Of a stretch of 38,980 nucleotides of DNA, positions 7,962 to 18,164 are shown piece by piece. Position numbers and translations under genes: made by a program. The notes below the pieces were generated by a model. The model ran no database searches. It was not told the DNA's origin and saw only the letters and a program-made list of their open reading frames with translations. The stretch comes from an uncultured Pseudocitrobacter sp. (lineage in GTDB: Bacteria; Pseudomonadota; Gammaproteobacteria; Enterobacterales; Enterobacteriaceae): positions 1-38,980 of the forward strand of contig CAJYVI010000184.1 in the NCBI GenBank assembly GCA_913778145.1. The letters are read 5' to 3'. Numbering within the stretch: the stretch's first letter is position 1; every line of letters begins with the position of its first letter.

Positions 7962-8915
7962 TTACAGCAGGTCGCCGATCATTTTTTCCAGTTTCTCCTG
8001 GTCGATTGCAAACTTACGGATACCTTCCGCCAGTTTGTCTACCGCCATCGGATCCTGGTTGTGCTGCCACAGGAACTCAGACTCAGTGATACGCGCCGGG
8101 CGCGCTTTCACTTCGCCGGTGTAAGCCAGTTTACGCTCGATAGCGCCTTCGCTTTCAGACAGCTCTTTCAGCAGCGCCGGGGCGATGGTCAGGCGGTCAC
8201 AGCCAGCCAGTTCCAGAATCTCGCCGATATTACGGAAGCTTGCGCCCATCACGACAGTTTCATAGCCGTGCTGTTTGTAATATTCGTAGATTTCGCTGAC
8301 GGAAACCACGCCCGGATCTTCTGCCGGTGCGTACTCTTTCTTGTCGGTATTGGTTTTATACCAGTCAAGAATACGGCCCACGAACGGAGAGATCAGGTAA
8401 ACGCCCGCTTCAGCACAGGCACGCGCCTGAGCGAAGGAGAACAGCAGGGTCAGGTTACAGTTGATACCGTCTTTTTCCAGCTGCTCAGCGGCACGAATGC
8501 CCTGCCAGGTGGACGCCAGTTTGATCAGGATACGGTCGTTGCTGATGCCAGCATCGTTGTACAGTTTGATCAGGCGTTTTGCTTTGGCGATAGACGCCTC
8601 AGTGTCGTAGGAAAGACGCGCATCCACTTCGGTGGAAATACGGCCAGGGACCAGTTTCAGAATTTCCAGGCCAATGTTTACGGCCAGCTTATCGGTAGCA
8701 TCGACAACCTGCTGCGCGCGATCGCTGCTCTGGCTACGCGCCCAGGCAATCGCTTCGTCGATCAGTTTACGATACTCAGGGATCTGAGCGGCGCCCAGAA
8801 TCAGAGAAGGGTTAGTCGTCGCATCCTGAGGCTGATACAGCTTCATCGCCGCGATGTCTCCGGTGTCAGCCACTACGGTTGTGTACTGACGTAGAGATGT
8901 CAATTTGTCCGTCAT
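7962..8915 (-). CDS. talB: Transaldolase B
   Basis: A 317-residue enzyme of the non-oxidative pentose phosphate pathway that moves a dihydroxyacetone unit between sedoheptulose 7-phosphate and glyceraldehyde 3-phosphate. The frame is open further upstream, but [20 protein letters not shown] is the family N-terminus and gives the E. coli length. [10 protein letters not shown] is at 31-40. The Schiff-base lysine is Lys132 in [11 protein letters not shown]. The phosphate-binding [11 protein letters not shown] follows. The gene is monocistronic, divergent from yaaJ across 250 bp, and ends in its own terminator. Confidence 0.98.
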   Translation of the reverse strand: MTDKLTSLRQYTTVVADTGDIAAMKLYQPQDATTNPSLILGAAQIPEYRKLIDEAIAWARSQSSDRAQQVVDATDKLAVNIGLEILKLVPGRISTEVDARLSYDTEASIAKAKRLIKLYNDAGISNDRILIKLASTWQGIRAAEQLEKDGINCNLTLLFSFAQARACAEAGVYLISPFVGRILDWYKTNTDKKEYAPAEDPGVVSVSEIYEYYKQHGYETVVMGASFRNIGEILELAGCDRLTIAPALLKELSESEGAIERKLAYTGEVKARPARITESEFLWQHNQDPMAVDKLAEGIRKFAIDQEKLEKMIGDLL

Positions 8916-9165
8916 GATAGTGTTTCTCTTTAAACAGCTGTTAGGGGGATGTAACCGGTCTTCTTCGATGATATCACGCCCCACCTTGAGCGCAACTGCC
9001 GGAGTCCAGAGAGCGCAGAGTATGATAAACTGATCCATTCAACATTCAGGGCTGGCAACGGTTTGCCCTTAAATTGGTAACGCTTACACGGGCTGAATCG
9101 AATCGTGCTTTCGCGGTTATTTCGCACATCGGGCCCCTGTTTCGGCATAAACAAGAGGACGTTTA

Positions 9166-10596
9166 ATGCCTGATTTCTTGTCTTTTATCGGCGAAATCCT
9201 GTGGGGTTCCGTGATGATTTACCTGCTCCTCGGATGTGGAGTCTGGTTTACATGGCGGACGGGCTATATTCAGTTTCGCTATATCCGAAAATTCTGGCGA
9301 AGTTTACTCGGTAGTCTGACACCACAGGAAGGCGGGCTCACCTCTTTCCAGGTCCTTTGCGTCAGCCTGGCCGCACGCGTTGGCAGCGGTAATTTAGCCG
9401 GGGTGGCCATTGCCATTACCGTGGGAGGGCCGGGCGCGGTCTTCTGGATGTGGGTGTCAGCGTTCGTCGGCATGGCCAGCAGTTTCGCCGAATCATCGCT
9501 GGCACAACTCTATAAAGAAAAAGACGCCGCAGGTCACTTCCGCGGCGGACCAGCGTGGTATATGGCTCGCGGGCTAGGCATGCGCTGGATGGGCGTCGTT
9601 TTCTCCATTTTCCTGCTGCTGGCGTACGGGCTGATTTTCAATACGGTTCAGGCAAACTCGATGGCGCGTGCGCTGGAGTTTGCCTTTGATACGCCGAAGC
9701 TGCTCACCGGCATTGTCGCTGGCGTGGTGGTATTGCTCTTAATCACCCGCAGCCTGCGACAACTTGCCCGCCTTATGCAGTGGGTTGCGCCGATCATGGC
9801 GCTGCTTTGGGTGAGCGCCAGTTTACTGATAAGCCTGTGGCATATTGTTGAAATTCCGGCCCTTCTTGAGATGATCATTCGCAGCGCCTTTGGCTGGCAG
9901 GAAGCCTCGGCGGGCGCACTGGGCTATACGGTGAGTCAGGCATTAACCAACGGTTTCCAGCGCGGGATGTTTTCCAACGAAGCGGGAATGGGTTCAACCC
10001 CCAACATCGCTGCCGCCGCAGCCTCCTGGCCCCCTCACCCGGCGGCTCAGGGGATTGTGCAAATGATTGGGGTCTTCATCGATACCATAATCATCTGCAC
10101 CGCCAGTGCGATGGTGGTGCTGTTATCCGGCCATGACACCGAGATTGTCACGCATAGCGGTATCCATCTGATTCAGCAATCGATGAATATTCTGGTGGGC
10201 GATTGGGGAGGCGGATTTGTCGCGTTCGTGATGGTGTTGTTTGCCCTGACTTCGATTACCGCCAACTACCTGTATGCCAAAAATAATCTGGTATTTTTGA
10301 ACCTGCATAATCGAACCACGATCTGGATTCTGCGGGCCGTTACGCTGGTCATGGTTCTGGCGGGAAGCCTGCTTAGTCTGCCGATTGTCTGGCAGCTCGC
10401 GGATATCATTATGGCGCTGATGGCGATAACCAATCTCACCGCGCTACTGTTGCTTTCGCCGGTGGTGCGTATCATCGCCAGCGACTATTTACGCCAGCGA
10501 AAACTTGGCGTGCGTCCGGTATTTAATGCCCGCTACTATCCGGATATCGAGCAGCAACTGGCCCCCGGCGCGTGGGATAATACGCCGCGCGAATAG
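9166..10596 (+). CDS. yaaJ: AGCS-family sodium:alanine/glycine symporter YaaJ
   Basis: A 476-residue inner-membrane transporter of the alanine/glycine:cation symporter family, identical in length to E. coli YaaJ. The family signature VGSGNLAGVAIAITVGGPGAVFWMW lies at about residues 72-96. SSFAESSLAQLYKEKDAAG, SNEAGMGSTPNIAAAA and about ten or eleven membrane segments follow. Na+-coupled uptake of alanine or glycine is the family activity; the exact substrate is not shown here. The start has a GAGGACGTTTA ribosome site. It is divergent from talB and 77 bp upstream of yaaA. Confidence 0.95.
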   Translation: MPDFLSFIGEILWGSVMIYLLLGCGVWFTWRTGYIQFRYIRKFWRSLLGSLTPQEGGLTSFQVLCVSLAARVGSGNLAGVAIAITVGGPGAVFWMWVSAFVGMASSFAESSLAQLYKEKDAAGHFRGGPAWYMARGLGMRWMGVVFSIFLLLAYGLIFNTVQANSMARALEFAFDTPKLLTGIVAGVVVLLLITRSLRQLARLMQWVAPIMALLWVSASLLISLWHIVEIPALLEMIIRSAFGWQEASAGALGYTVSQALTNGFQRGMFSNEAGMGSTPNIAAAAASWPPHPAAQGIVQMIGVFIDTIIICTASAMVVLLSGHDTEIVTHSGIHLIQQSMNILVGDWGGGFVAFVMVLFALTSITANYLYAKNNLVFLNLHNRTTIWILRAVTLVMVLAGSLLSLPIVWQLADIIMALMAITNLTALLLLSPVVRIIASDYLRQRKLGVRPVFNARYYPDIEQQLAPGAWDNTPRE

Positions 10597-10673
10597 CGCG
10601 GCAATCACAGCAATCGATCCGCTCATCCGCTTTTTTTGTTAAAGTTGAGTGAAATTTTTAGTAAGGACTGGAT

Positions 10674-11450
10674 ATGCTGATTCTGATCTCCCCCGCGAAG
10701 ACGCTCGATTATCAAAGCGAGCTGGCGACCACGCGCTACACCCAGCCCGAGCTGCTGGGCCACTCTCAACAGCTGATTCACGAAGCACGGAAACTTTCCG
10801 CCCCGCAAATCAAAAAGCTGATGGGCATTAGCGACAAGCTGGCGGATCTCAACGCCACCCGCTTCCACGACTGGCAGCCAGATTTCACGCCGGACAACGC
10901 CCGCCAGGCGATCCTGGCCTTTAAAGGCGACGTCTACACAGGCTTACAGGCAGAAACGTTCAGCGAGGCAGATTTCGATTTTGCTCAGCAACACCTGCGC
11001 ATGCTGTCTGGCCTGTACGGCGTGCTGCGTCCGCTGGATTTGATGCAGCCCTATCGGCTTGAAATGGGCATTCGCCTGGAAAACGCGCGCGGGAAAGACC
11101 TGTACCAGTTCTGGGGCGATATCATCACCGAGAAATTGAACGCGGCGCTGGCATCGCAGGGCGATGACATTGTGGTCAACCTGGCGTCCGATGAGTATTT
11201 CAAATCGGTAAAACCGAAGGCGTTGAAGGGGCGCATAATTAAGCCGGTCTTCCTCGATGAGAAAAACGGCAAATTTAAAGTCATTAGCTTCTACGCCAAG
11301 AAAGCGCGCGGGTTAATGAGTCGCTTTATTATTGAGAACCGCCTGACGAAGCCGGAACAGCTGTCGACGTTTAACAGTGAAGGGTATTTCTTCGATGAGG
11401 CATCATCCACGGCGGATGAACTGGTGTTTAAGCGTCACGAGCAGGCATAA
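10674..11450 (+). CDS. yaaA: Peroxide stress protein YaaA (UPF0246/DUF328)
   Basis: A 258-residue cytoplasmic protein, the same length as E. coli YaaA, which is induced by OxyR and lowers free iron and DNA damage during hydrogen peroxide stress. The start [20 protein letters not shown] is the family signature. The conserved central block is [20 protein letters not shown]. The C-terminal part contains [11 protein letters not shown] and [19 protein letters not shown], lysine-rich segments that fit its reported DNA-binding fold. No OxyR site could be called by eye. It lies 77 bp after yaaJ and ends in a strong bidirectional terminator facing yaaX. Confidence 0.95.
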   Translation: MLILISPAKTLDYQSELATTRYTQPELLGHSQQLIHEARKLSAPQIKKLMGISDKLADLNATRFHDWQPDFTPDNARQAILAFKGDVYTGLQAETFSEADFDFAQQHLRMLSGLYGVLRPLDLMQPYRLEMGIRLENARGKDLYQFWGDIITEKLNAALASQGDDIVVNLASDEYFKSVKPKALKGRIIKPVFLDEKNGKFKVISFYAKKARGLMSRFIIENRLTKPEQLSTFNSEGYFFDEASSTADELVFKRHEQA

Positions 11451-11455
11451 ACAAA

Positions 11456-11479
11456 ACGGCGCGGTAAATACCGCGCCGT
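11456..11479. terminator. Bidirectional terminator between yaaA and yaaX
   Basis: A perfect 10-bp stem, ACGGCGCGGT (11456-11465) and ACCGCGCCGT (11470-11479), with an AAAT loop. On the minus strand TTTTGTTT follows the stem; on the + strand the tail is AAAAGCG. It serves the convergent yaaX best. Confidence 0.8.
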
Positions 11480-11486
11480 AAAAGCG

Positions 11487-11831
11487 TTAATGATGGCCAT
11501 TCCCCTGACCGGGGCGATAATCATTCTTGCCACCGTGATTACCGGGGCCGCCATGGTTATCGTTATGTTTGTGCTTATCACGATTATCATGATGCGGTTT
11601 CGGTGGTTTTGGCGGGTTATGCGCATGCCAGCGGTTATCGCGCCACTCATAGTGGTTATTCCAGTAATCACGGTCGCGCCAGTGGCCGCCATCCCAGTAA
11701 TTACCGTTATTATCACGATCGCCAATCTGGAGCTTCACGGCAGGCACCAGGGTGATTTCTGCTGCATGAACCATCGCCGGAGCCGCCAGCATCATAGACA
11801 GTGCAAGGATCACAGGTTTCAACTTCGACAT
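11487..11831 (-). CDS. yaaX: Periplasmic DUF2502 protein YaaX
   Basis: A 114-residue secreted protein of unknown function. The signal peptide is [20 protein letters not shown] with predicted cleavage after VHA. The start of the mature domain, [20 protein letters not shown], followed by YWDGGHWRD and YEWRDNRWH, is the DUF2502 signature seen in E. coli YaaX and YpeC. The C-terminal third is a His/Asn/Gly/Pro-rich low-complexity tail that is longer than in E. coli YaaX (98 aa). The many histidines would allow metal binding, but that is conjecture. It lies between yaaA and thrC, as in E. coli, convergent with yaaA. Confidence 0.88.
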   Translation of the reverse strand: MSKLKPVILALSMMLAAPAMVHAAEITLVPAVKLQIGDRDNNGNYWDGGHWRDRDYWNNHYEWRDNRWHAHNPPKPPKPHHDNRDKHKHNDNHGGPGNHGGKNDYRPGQGNGHH

Positions 11832-11989
11832 AGGTTATTCCTCATTCATCTTCTGCCTTTCGGCCGATGAGATAAGAATAACCTTATAGAACGACGGTTG
11901 TTATTCTCCGCAATCCTATTCTGCGATCGCCCGCATCTATTGGTAATTCCTGCGTTTTTCCTGCTTTTTCCATCCACATTCTCTCCACA

Positions 11990-12010
11990 ATCGCCCGCTT
12001 AACGGGCAAT
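11990..12010 (-). terminator. Possible hairpin at the end of the thr operon
   Basis: ATCGCCCG and CGGGCAAT pair around CTTAA with one mismatch, 20 bp beyond the thrC stop. There is no T tract, so termination here is uncertain. Confidence 0.35.
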
Positions 12011-12030
12011 CAGGAGAGGACACCTGCGAA

Positions 12031-13317
12031 TTACGCCTTGCTCATCATCAACTGGCGCAGCGCGGCGAAATCCGCCGGCAGGTTATGGGAGAGCAGCGGT
12101 AAGTCGGCGCGATCCGCCAGCTCTTTCGGTAACGGCAGCGTTTCCTGCAGAATCTCTTCCACGCTCTCTTTAAACTTCGCCGGGTGCGCCGTGCCAAGGA
12201 ACAGGCCATATTCGCCCGGATTAAGCTGATCGCGCAGCGCGCGGTACGCCACCGCCGCGTGAGGCTCAGACAAATACCCCAGGCCGCGCAGTTCGCGCAG
12301 GGTCGCTTTGGTGGTTTCATCATCCACCGCCGCATAGCCCAGCTCGTTCAGACGCCAGATTTTACGGCGGAACAGCTCTTCCACGCGCGGCCAGTTGTTC
12401 GGCTGGCTGACATCCATGGCGTTAGACAGCGTCGCCTGCGTCGATTTCGGCGCCCATTCGCCCTGTTGCAGGAAGCGCGGCACGGTGTCATTGACGTTAG
12501 TCGCGGCGATAAAGCGTTTCACCGGCAGGCCAAGAGATTTCGCCAGCAGGCCTGCGGTCAGGTCACCGAAGTTACCGCTTGGCACAGAGACCACCAGTTG
12601 ATTACGGGCTTCCTGCGGCAGTTGTGCGACCGCTTCGAAGTAGTAGCAAATCTGCGCCAGCAGGCGGCTAATGTTAATCGAGTTGGCCGAGTTAAGCCCC
12701 AGCGCCACTTTCAGCTCTTCGTCGTCGAAGGCCTGTTTCACCAGCGCCTGGCAGGCATCGAAATCGCCGTCGATGGCCACCGTTTCAATGTTGCCGCCCA
12801 GGGTACAGAACAGTTTTTCCTGCAACGGGCTGATTTTGCCGCGCGGGTAAAGAATAACCACGCGGACGTTTGGCAGGCCGTAAAACGCGTGGGCCACCGC
12901 CGCGCCGGTATCGCCAGACGTTGCCGTCAGGATGGTAACCGGTTTGTCGCCGCTGATATGGGTCAGCATCTGCGCCATAAAGCGGCCGCCAAAGTCTTTA
13001 AATGCCAGGGTCGGGCCGTGGAACAGCTCCAGACAGCCGACGTCTTCCTGCACCTGGCTTACCGGTGCCGGGAAGGCAAAGGCCGCACGAACGCGCTCTT
13101 CCAGCAGCTCCTGCGGGATTTCATCGCCGATGAATGCGGAGAGGATTTTCGCGCTGCGCGGCACGAAGTCCATTTCCAGCATCTCATCGACCTCGGTGAG
13201 GTTGAACTCCGGCAGGTCATGCGGGAAAAACAGCCCCTGATTCTTGCCCAGGCCCTGGGTAACGGCCTGCGCGAAGCTGACCTGCTCATTGTGATCTTTT
13301 AAGTTATAGAGTTTCAT
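12031..13317 (-). CDS. thrC: Threonine synthase
   Basis: A 428-residue PLP enzyme, the same length as E. coli ThrC, converting O-phosphohomoserine to threonine, the last step of the pathway. The N-terminus is MKLYNLKDHNEQVSFAQAV. The PLP lysine is Lys107 in GPTLAFKDFGGRFMAQML. ILTATSGDTGAAVAHAF and SVPSGNFGDLTAGLLAKSLG are the cofactor phosphate-binding segments. It is the last gene of thrLABC, starting 3 bp after the thrB stop, so translational coupling is likely. A weak hairpin lies after the stop. Confidence 0.98.
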   Translation of the reverse strand: MKLYNLKDHNEQVSFAQAVTQGLGKNQGLFFPHDLPEFNLTEVDEMLEMDFVPRSAKILSAFIGDEIPQELLEERVRAAFAFPAPVSQVQEDVGCLELFHGPTLAFKDFGGRFMAQMLTHISGDKPVTILTATSGDTGAAVAHAFYGLPNVRVVILYPRGKISPLQEKLFCTLGGNIETVAIDGDFDACQALVKQAFDDEELKVALGLNSANSINISRLLAQICYYFEAVAQLPQEARNQLVVSVPSGNFGDLTAGLLAKSLGLPVKRFIAATNVNDTVPRFLQQGEWAPKSTQATLSNAMDVSQPNNWPRVEELFRRKIWRLNELGYAAVDDETTKATLRELRGLGYLSEPHAAVAYRALRDQLNPGEYGLFLGTAHPAKFKESVEEILQETLPLPKELADRADLPLLSHNLPADFAALRQLMMSKA

Positions 13318-13320
13318 CGG

Positions 13321-14250
13321 TTATCCCACTACTCGTGCGCCCGCCGTGTCCAGCCGGCAAATATGAACGAAGCCTTCCTGATTTTGCAGATAATGTTTGC
13401 CCAGCCAGTCGGCCACGCGCTGCGCGGTATCCGGTTTATCACACAGGGCGAACAGCGTCGGCCCGGAACCGGAAATACCACAGGCGAGTGCGCCAATCTC
13501 CGCCACCGCCTGGCGTGCCTGGCTGAAGCCCGGCAGCAGTTTGGTGCGATACGGTTCGGCAATCACATCTTTCATCAATTTCGCCGCCAGCAGAGGCTGA
13601 CGGGAATAACAGGCATGAATAAAACCGGCCAGATGACGGCCATGTGCAATGCAATCCTGACGGCGATACTGAGCAGGTAAAATCGCCCGCGCTTCCGCCG
13701 TCGATACTTTGATACCGGGATACGCCAGCACCCACAGCCATTCCTCAAACCCCGGAACCTGCTGGCTGATGATGCCGTTTTCTTCAATCATCAGTTGCAT
13801 GCCACCCAGATAGCACGGCGCAACGTTGTCGTAATGCACACTGCCGGAAATACGCCCTTCCATCTCGCCCATCAGGGCCAGCATATGGGTTTCGTCCAGC
13901 GGCTTACCGCAGAATTCATTCAGCGCCACCAGCGCCGCCACCACGGAACAGGCGCTGGAACCCAGCCCGGAACCAATCGGCATGTTTTTTTCCAGCGTCA
14001 TCGCCACCGGAACAGTTTTGCCGATCGCCTGGCAGTAGCGCTCCCAGCACTGATAAACGATATTCTCATTTGGCTCAGTCGGTAACTTATCGGCAAAGCG
14101 CCCAACATTACGCAGGCTGAAGCTTTCCGCCGCATCGACAGATACGTTATCGCCCAACAGGCTTCCGTCGACGGGGGTCACCGCCGCGCCTAATACATCG
14201 AACCCGACGCTCATATTGGCACTGGAAGCCGGGGCATATACTTTGACCAT
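13321..14250 (-). CDS. thrB: Homoserine kinase
   Basis: A 309-residue GHMP-family kinase (E. coli 310) that phosphorylates homoserine for ThrC. The N-terminus [20 protein letters not shown] is the family motif 1. The ATP-binding glycine-rich loop [12 protein letters not shown] is at about 91-102. Motif 3, [16 protein letters not shown], lies toward the C-terminus. The start follows the thrA stop by a single base (TAA G ATG), typical of coupled translation in the thr operon. Confidence 0.98.
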   Translation of the reverse strand: MVKVYAPASSANMSVGFDVLGAAVTPVDGSLLGDNVSVDAAESFSLRNVGRFADKLPTEPNENIVYQCWERYCQAIGKTVPVAMTLEKNMPIGSGLGSSACSVVAALVALNEFCGKPLDETHMLALMGEMEGRISGSVHYDNVAPCYLGGMQLMIEENGIISQQVPGFEEWLWVLAYPGIKVSTAEARAILPAQYRRQDCIAHGRHLAGFIHACYSRQPLLAAKLMKDVIAEPYRTKLLPGFSQARQAVAEIGALACGISGSGPTLFALCDKPDTAQRVADWLGKHYLQNQEGFVHICRLDTAGARVVG

Positions 14251-14251
14251 C

Positions 14252-16714
14252 TTAAACTCCTAACTTCCATGACAGGGTACGTAACAGGTCAGCGAACACC
14301 CCGGCGGCCGTGACATCGTTCCCCGCACCGTAGCCGCGCAGAACCAGCGGCAGCGGTTGATAATAGTGGCTATAGAATGCCAGCGCGTTCTCGCCGTTTT
14401 TGACTTTGTAGAGCGGATCGTTACCGTCAACGGCGTCGATCTTCACGCGGCACACGCCGTCTTCGTCGATGTTACCGACGTAGCGCAGCACTTTGCCTTC
14501 ATCACGCGCTTTCGCCACGCGGGCGGAAAAGGCATCATCCAGCTGCGGCAGACGCGCCATAAAGCTTTCGGTATCGCCAGAAGCATCGAAGCTTTCTGGC
14601 AGCACCGACTCTACCACCATATCACTCAATTCCAGGCTACGTCCGGTTTCGCGGGCTAAAATAAGTAGCTTACGCGCCACGTCCATCCCCGAAAGGTCAT
14701 CGCGCGGGTCGGGTTCGGTATAGCCCATTTCGCGCGCCACTTTCGTCGCTTCAGAGAAGCTCATGCCCTCATCCAGCTTGCCGAAGATAAACGACAGGGA
14801 TCCGGAAAGAATGCCGGAGAAGCGCTGCAGTTCATCGCCTGCATTAAGCAGGTTTTGCAGGTTTTCAATCACCGGCAGGCCCGCGCCGACGTTAGTGTCA
14901 TAGAGGAATTTGCGGCGCGATTTCTCTGCCGCGTGGCGTAGTTGGTGATAGTAATCCATCGACGAGGTGTTCGCCTTTTTGTTCGGCGTGACCACGTGGA
15001 AGCCTTCGCGCAGGAAGTCGGCATACTGATCGGCGACCGCCTGGCTGGAGGTACAGTCGACAATCACCGGATTAAGCAGGTGATACTCTTTCACCAGGCG
15101 AATCAGGCGGCCAAGGTTAAACGGCTCTTTCGCTTCCGCCAGTTCCGCCTGCCAGTTTTCAAGATTCAGGCCGTGTACATTGGTGAGCAGCGCTTTTGAA
15201 TTCGCCACGCCGCATACGCGCAGGTCGATATGTTTGTTTTTCAGCCATGCCTGCTGGCGCTTGATTTGCTCCAGCAACGCCCCGCCGACGCCGCCGACGC
15301 CGACCACAAACACCTCAATCACCTGATCGGTGTTGAACAGCATCTGGTGCGTAACGCGCACGCCGGTGGTGGCATCGTCGTTGCTGACTACCACGGAAAT
15401 CGAGCGCTCAGACGAGCCCTGGGCAATCGCCACGATATTGATATTGGCGCGCGCCAGCGCGGCAAAGAATTTCGCCGAGATCCCGCGCAGAGTGCGCATC
15501 CCGTCGCCGACCACAGAGATAATCGCCAGACGTTCCATAATCGCCAGCGGCTCCAGTAGCCCTTCTTTCAGCTCCAGATAGAACTCATCTTCCATCGCCT
15601 TCTTCGCCCGCGCGCAGTCGCTTTGCGGCACGCAGAAGCTAATGCTGTATTCAGACGAAGACTGCGTAATCAGCACCACGGAGATACCCGCGCGCGACAT
15701 GGTGGCAAACACGCGCGCCGCCATGCCTACCATGCCCTTCATGCCGGGACCGGAGACGCTGAACATCGCCATGTTGTTGAGGTTAGAAATGCCTTTCACC
15801 GGTAAATCATCTTCTGCGCTGCTGCCGCCAATCAGCGTACCTGGCGCTTGCGGGTTTCCGGTATTTTTAATCAGGCAAGGGATCTGGAACTGAGCGATGG
15901 GGGCAATGGTACGAGGGTGAAGGACTTTCGCGCCGAAATAGGAGAGCTCCATGGCCTCCTGATACGACATACTCTTCAGCAGGCGGGCATCTGGCACCTG
16001 TCTCGGGTCGCAGGTATACACGCCGTCGACATCGGTCCAGATTTCACAACAGTCGGCGCGCAGACAGGCAGCCAGCACGGCGGCCGAGTAATCAGAGCCA
16101 TTACGCCCCAGCACAACCAGTTCGCCCTTCTCATTGCCCGCGGTGAACCCGGCCATCAGGATCATATGGTCAGCCGGGATCTGGCTGGCGGCGATGCGGC
16201 GGGTGGATTCGGCGATATCCACGGTAGATTCGAGGTAATGGCCCGTCGCCAGCAGTTTTTCGACCGGATCGATAACCGTCACGTCATGGCCGCGAGCACG
16301 CAGCAGCCCCGCCATGATGGCGATAGAGAGTTTTTCGCCACGGCAAATCAGCCCGGCGTTAACGCCGTCCGGGCACTGACCCAGCAGGCTGATACCATGC
16401 AGAATGTGTTTGATTTGGGCAAATTCGCTGTCGACCGTTTGTTTGAGTTCAACCAGCGGGAACCCCGGCTGGGCCGCAGCAAGGCCCTGAAGAAGTTCGG
16501 AAAAAATGCGTTCAGCGTCGTCGATATTGGAGAGGGCATCCACCCCGCCGATGGTTTTTTCGATCATCGCCACCAGGTGGTTGGTAATTTTCGCCGGGGC
16601 AGAGAGCACAGTCGCTACCTGCCCCTGCCTGGCGTTACTCTCCAGGATATCGGCAACACGCAGAAAACGTTCTGCATTTGCCACTGATGTACCGCCGAAC
16701 TTCAAGACTCGCAT
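14252..16714 (-). CDS. thrA: Bifunctional aspartokinase I / homoserine dehydrogenase I
   Basis: An 820-residue fusion enzyme, exactly the E. coli length when started at [18 protein letters not shown]. An in-frame extension upstream would run into the attenuator and is not used. The aspartokinase domain (about 1-250) has KFGGTS at 5-10. Two ACT regulatory domains follow ([21 protein letters not shown] and the [10 protein letters not shown] region), giving threonine feedback inhibition. The homoserine dehydrogenase domain begins at [16 protein letters not shown] (NAD(P)-binding GxGxxG) and contains [15 protein letters not shown] and [14 protein letters not shown]. It is the first large gene of the thr operon, directly downstream of the attenuator. 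Confidence 0.98.
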   Translation of the reverse strand: MRVLKFGGTSVANAERFLRVADILESNARQGQVATVLSAPAKITNHLVAMIEKTIGGVDALSNIDDAERIFSELLQGLAAAQPGFPLVELKQTVDSEFAQIKHILHGISLLGQCPDGVNAGLICRGEKLSIAIMAGLLRARGHDVTVIDPVEKLLATGHYLESTVDIAESTRRIAASQIPADHMILMAGFTAGNEKGELVVLGRNGSDYSAAVLAACLRADCCEIWTDVDGVYTCDPRQVPDARLLKSMSYQEAMELSYFGAKVLHPRTIAPIAQFQIPCLIKNTGNPQAPGTLIGGSSAEDDLPVKGISNLNNMAMFSVSGPGMKGMVGMAARVFATMSRAGISVVLITQSSSEYSISFCVPQSDCARAKKAMEDEFYLELKEGLLEPLAIMERLAIISVVGDGMRTLRGISAKFFAALARANINIVAIAQGSSERSISVVVSNDDATTGVRVTHQMLFNTDQVIEVFVVGVGGVGGALLEQIKRQQAWLKNKHIDLRVCGVANSKALLTNVHGLNLENWQAELAEAKEPFNLGRLIRLVKEYHLLNPVIVDCTSSQAVADQYADFLREGFHVVTPNKKANTSSMDYYHQLRHAAEKSRRKFLYDTNVGAGLPVIENLQNLLNAGDELQRFSGILSGSLSFIFGKLDEGMSFSEATKVAREMGYTEPDPRDDLSGMDVARKLLILARETGRSLELSDMVVESVLPESFDASGDTESFMARLPQLDDAFSARVAKARDEGKVLRYVGNIDEDGVCRVKIDAVDGNDPLYKVKNGENALAFYSHYYQPLPLVLRGYGAGNDVTAAGVFADLLRTLSWKLGV

Positions 16715-16739
16715 GGTTGTTACCTCGTTACCTTTGGTC

Positions 16740-16778
16740 GAAAAAAAAGCCCGCACTGTTTAGGTGCGGGCTTTTTTC
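16740..16778 (-). terminator. thr operon attenuator
   Basis: On the minus strand AGCCCGCAC (complement of 16764-16772) pairs perfectly with GTGCGGGCT (complement of 16748-16756), followed by a run of T. It sits between thrL and thrA. Stalling on Thr/Ile codons of thrL would favour the antiterminator. The loop side has A/T on both flanks, so the hairpin is strong in either direction. Confidence 0.92.
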
Positions 16779-16795
16779 TGTGTTTCCTGTACGCG

Positions 16796-16864
16796 TCAGC
16801 CCGCACCGTTACCTGTGGTAATAGTGGTGGTTGTGGTGATGATAATCATGCTGATGCGAATCAT
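16796..16864 (-). CDS. thrL: thr operon leader peptide ThrL
   Basis: A 22-codon ORF too short for standard gene calling. It begins with ATG (complement of 16862-16864) preceded by ACACAACATCC, the same bases as before E. coli thrL, and ends GNGAG-stop, like the known leader. It contains seven Thr and six Ile codons, so ribosome speed would report charged tRNA-Thr and tRNA-Ile and control the attenuator 24 bp downstream. The N-terminus is unusual: it reads MIRISMIII, where E. coli has MKRISTTIT, so isoleucine codons are clustered earlier and two early Thr codons are missing. Confidence 0.93.
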   Translation of the reverse strand: MIRISMIIITTTTTITTGNGAG

Positions 16865-16899
16865 GGATGTTGTGTGCTCTGTTATTTTTACGCTGTCTG

Positions 16900-16945
16900 T
16901 GCGCTATACCTCTATTGGTTAAAGTATCTGCCCGCTTAAGTCAAC
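16900..16945 (-). promoter_or_regulatory. thr operon promoter region
   Basis: The minus strand here carries TTGACT (complement of 16939-16944) and the block ACTTTAACCAATAGAGGTAT, nearly identical to the sequence before E. coli thrL. Exact -35/-10 hexamers cannot be fixed by eye. Confidence 0.6.
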
Positions 16946-17077
16946 GAATTTTTAAGTTCGTCACGTTTCGCAACCACTGCACATCACGCCAATGACACGG
17001 GAATTTTTAACCTTATAGTCCAACATCGTCGCAACAAAGCAGACCTTTGAACCAGAAAACAAAAAACTAACAGAATT

Positions 17078-17764
17078 TTACTCTGTGAGTTTTTTTTCAA
17101 TATCATGCAGCAAACGGTGCAACATTGCCGTATCGCGCTGTTCAAGTAAGCCGATTCGTTGTTGCAGCCAGTCAGCCAGTTTTACATCATCGGCGACCTC
17201 CAGTTGAGTGAGCAGCGCGGCGATGCGTTCGCGTAATGCCTGCAGCTGATTTTCACCTCCCGGGGGTGCCGATTGCGGTGCATTCTGCATCAGGGAAGAG
17301 AGCTGATAGCAGTAAACCATTACCGCCTGGCCGAGATTCAGGGACGGATAATCCGCCACCATCGGCACACCGGTCAGCACGTCTGCCAGCGCCAGTTCGT
17401 CGTTGGTCAGCCCGGAATCTTCACGGCCAAACACCAGCGCCGCATGCCCCATCCACTGCGCTTTTTCCGCAAGCATCGGCAAAAGCTCCTGCGGCGTCGC
17501 GTAGTAATGGAACTTTGCGCGGCTGCGTGCGGTCGTAGCGACAGTAAAATCAACGTCATGCAGCGCATCGGCGAGAGTGGCATAACAGGTGATGTTATCA
17601 ATGATATCGCCTGAACCATGTGCAACCCAGCGGGTCGCGGGTGCCAGGTGGGCCTCGCTGTCAACGATACGCAGGTCGCTAAATCCCATGGTTTTCATGG
17701 CTCTGGCGGCGGCGCCGATATTTTCAGCTCTTGCTGGTGAAACCAGCACTATCGATAAGCGCAT
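17078..17764 (-). CDS. yjtD: SPOUT-type tRNA/rRNA methyltransferase-like protein YjtD (LasT)
   Basis: A 228-residue protein, the same length as E. coli YjtD/LasT, a TrmH-class SPOUT methyltransferase whose RNA target is not established. The N-terminus MRLSIVLVSPARAENIGAAA carries the family motif 1 (P-x-N-x-G type). VFGREDSGLTND is motif 2, and PSLNLGQAVMVYCYQL is motif 3 at the knotted cofactor site. The C-terminal third is a helical extension rich in Leu and Glu. It lies between thrL and arcA as in E. coli, with 370 bp upstream before yjjY. Confidence 0.9.
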   Translation of the reverse strand: MRLSIVLVSPARAENIGAAARAMKTMGFSDLRIVDSEAHLAPATRWVAHGSGDIIDNITCYATLADALHDVDFTVATTARSRAKFHYYATPQELLPMLAEKAQWMGHAALVFGREDSGLTNDELALADVLTGVPMVADYPSLNLGQAVMVYCYQLSSLMQNAPQSAPPGGENQLQALRERIAALLTQLEVADDVKLADWLQQRIGLLEQRDTAMLHRLLHDIEKKLTE

Positions 17765-18164
17765 TTAAAGTTCTCTTTCTTACGGGCGACGCGGCAAAAA
17801 TGTGATGTAGTTCAACATATTGCGCAGCGCGAATTTACAAAATTGCAACAAAAATCACTGAAATGATGTTTCATAACATATAAAAGATATTAAACTATTT
17901 AAGACAGAAACTATGTGCTTTAATGTTAACAGAGCTTATATATCCCTATGTTTATAAATAGTATTTTCGTGCCTTTTGGATCATCTTCATTGGATTCAAC
18001 GCCTTTATCAGTTAATCTACGCAACTAATTGAGTTGTGGAAAAAATGTGACAAGCGTTAGCATTTAGCAGCGATGATTTCACCAAACTGTTAACGTGCTA
18101 CAATTGAACTTGATATATGTCAACGAAGCGTAGGTTTATTGGCTGTCTGGCCCCTCTTAGCCTG
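17765..18164. other. Intergenic region between yjtD and yjjY
   Basis: A 400-bp AT-rich stretch without a supportable gene. It includes the yjtD 5' side and the distal arcA promoter region. An FNR-like box is annotated at 18110-18123. No tRNA, sRNA terminator or repeat was recognised here. Confidence 0.6.
18110..18123. promoter_or_regulatory. FNR-like box upstream of arcA
   Basis: TTGAT-ATAT-GTCAA matches the FNR consensus TTGATNNNNATCAA at all but one position. It lies about 280 bp before the arcA start. E. coli arcA is known to be activated anaerobically by FNR from a far-upstream promoter, so the location fits. Confidence 0.6.

Noticed and set aside
8916..9038. N-terminal extension of talB
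   Set aside because: The family start [10 protein letters not shown] gives exactly 317 residues; the extension is promoter and leader sequence.
15848..16687. A 279-codon ORF antisense to thrA
   Set aside because: It is a shadow of the thrA frame with no domain, and the region is fully explained by the aspartokinase domain.
16715..16756. N-terminal extension of thrA
   Set aside because: It would run into the attenuator hairpin. [10 protein letters not shown] is the known start and gives 820 residues.
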